A DNA stretch of 64,000 nt from Photobacterium obscurum (GTDB lineage: Bacteria > Pseudomonadota > Gammaproteobacteria > Enterobacterales > Vibrionaceae), in assembly GCF_026191635.1 (NCBI RefSeq), contig NZ_JAKRRW010000007.1, positions 124,001 to 188,000 of the forward strand, in the 5' to 3' direction. The notes under the pieces are model-generated. The model worked only from the letters and a program-made list of their open reading frames with translations. It was not told the DNA's origin and did not search any database. The position numbers and the translations under genes were made by a program. Position 1 is the stretch's first letter, and each line of letters opens with the position of its first letter. Below are positions 63,978 through 64,000 of this stretch, piece after piece.

Positions 63978-64000
63978 TTTAATCAAAAATAGATAAAATA

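Noticed and set aside
1..64000. CRISPR arrays, rRNA and tRNA genes
   Set aside because: No regularly spaced repeats, no cas genes, and no recognisable tRNA or rRNA sequence seen on either strand.

Overview
The window is a piece of a gammaproteobacterial chromosome, almost certainly from the family Vibrionaceae. The evidence is the block pntA-pntB followed by a VxrA/VxrB/DUF2861 (vxrABC, also called wigKR) cluster, a HlyU-family small protein, a dif site with Vibrio-type XerC and XerD boxes, and a CTX-like filamentous prophage. The genus is uncertain (Photobacterium, Enterovibrio/Grimontia or Vibrio are all possible). In V. cholerae, as I recall, pntAB-vxrABC lies on chromosome II close to its terminus, so this is plausibly the secondary chromosome.

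Replication-terminus signature. A canonical 28-bp dif site lies at 41726-41753. Two perfect matS sites (GTGACRNYGTCAC, the MatP site of the Ter macrodomain) lie at 23097 and 28452, with three one-mismatch copies at 20574, 27451 and 29107. Together they place the window in the terminus region.

Layout. 1-8.3 kb: metabolic and transport genes (OLD-type ATPase, gloA, YeeE/YedE transporter, 5'-nucleotidase, ribB under an FMN riboswitch, a BASS-like transporter). 8.7-16.4 kb: pntAB, vxrABC, and nnrS behind two tandem NsrR-like operators, then yoaH. 16.5-21.4 kb: HD hydrolase, nadE divergent from an NMN/NaMN adenylyltransferase gene, a cupin regulator and a PlsC-like acyltransferase. 21.5-31.7 kb: regulators, lipoproteins, chrA, an RpoS-like sigma factor, several small secreted orphans and an HD-GYP protein. 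31.8-33.0 kb: gene remnants (HtrA-like protease fragment, unknown fragment, frameshifted ISNCY transposase). 33.06-41.73 kb: an inovirus prophage between two dif-type sites. 41.75-48.4 kb: yciH, a HAD phosphatase, a retropepsin-like protein, a tyrosine recombinase flanked by 19-bp near-identical direct repeats, a Fic/YhfG toxin-antitoxin pair, ddl and a SPOR lipoprotein. 48.5-64 kb: membrane protein, PatZ-type acetyltransferase, LysR, ydbH-ynbE-ydbL, YeiH exporter, lipoprotein hydrolase and umuDC behind a LexA box.

How the prophage works. Reading right to left on the minus strand it carries small early genes, a Rep_trans replication protein, a probable ssDNA-binding protein, a Pf3-like 44-aa major coat protein without a leader, small minor coat proteins, a pIII-like adhesin with 13 GGDTG repeats, a pVI-like protein and Zot. 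A rightward HTH repressor faces these early genes across three CGGGATT operator copies. The far end holds what looks like accessory and control DNA: a DUF3653-like HTH protein, a membrane-tailed RelA/SpoT-type nucleotide synthetase, and an opposing Cys-rich mini-protein whose promoter is overlapped by a LexA box. The last one is a candidate SOS-induced antirepressor.
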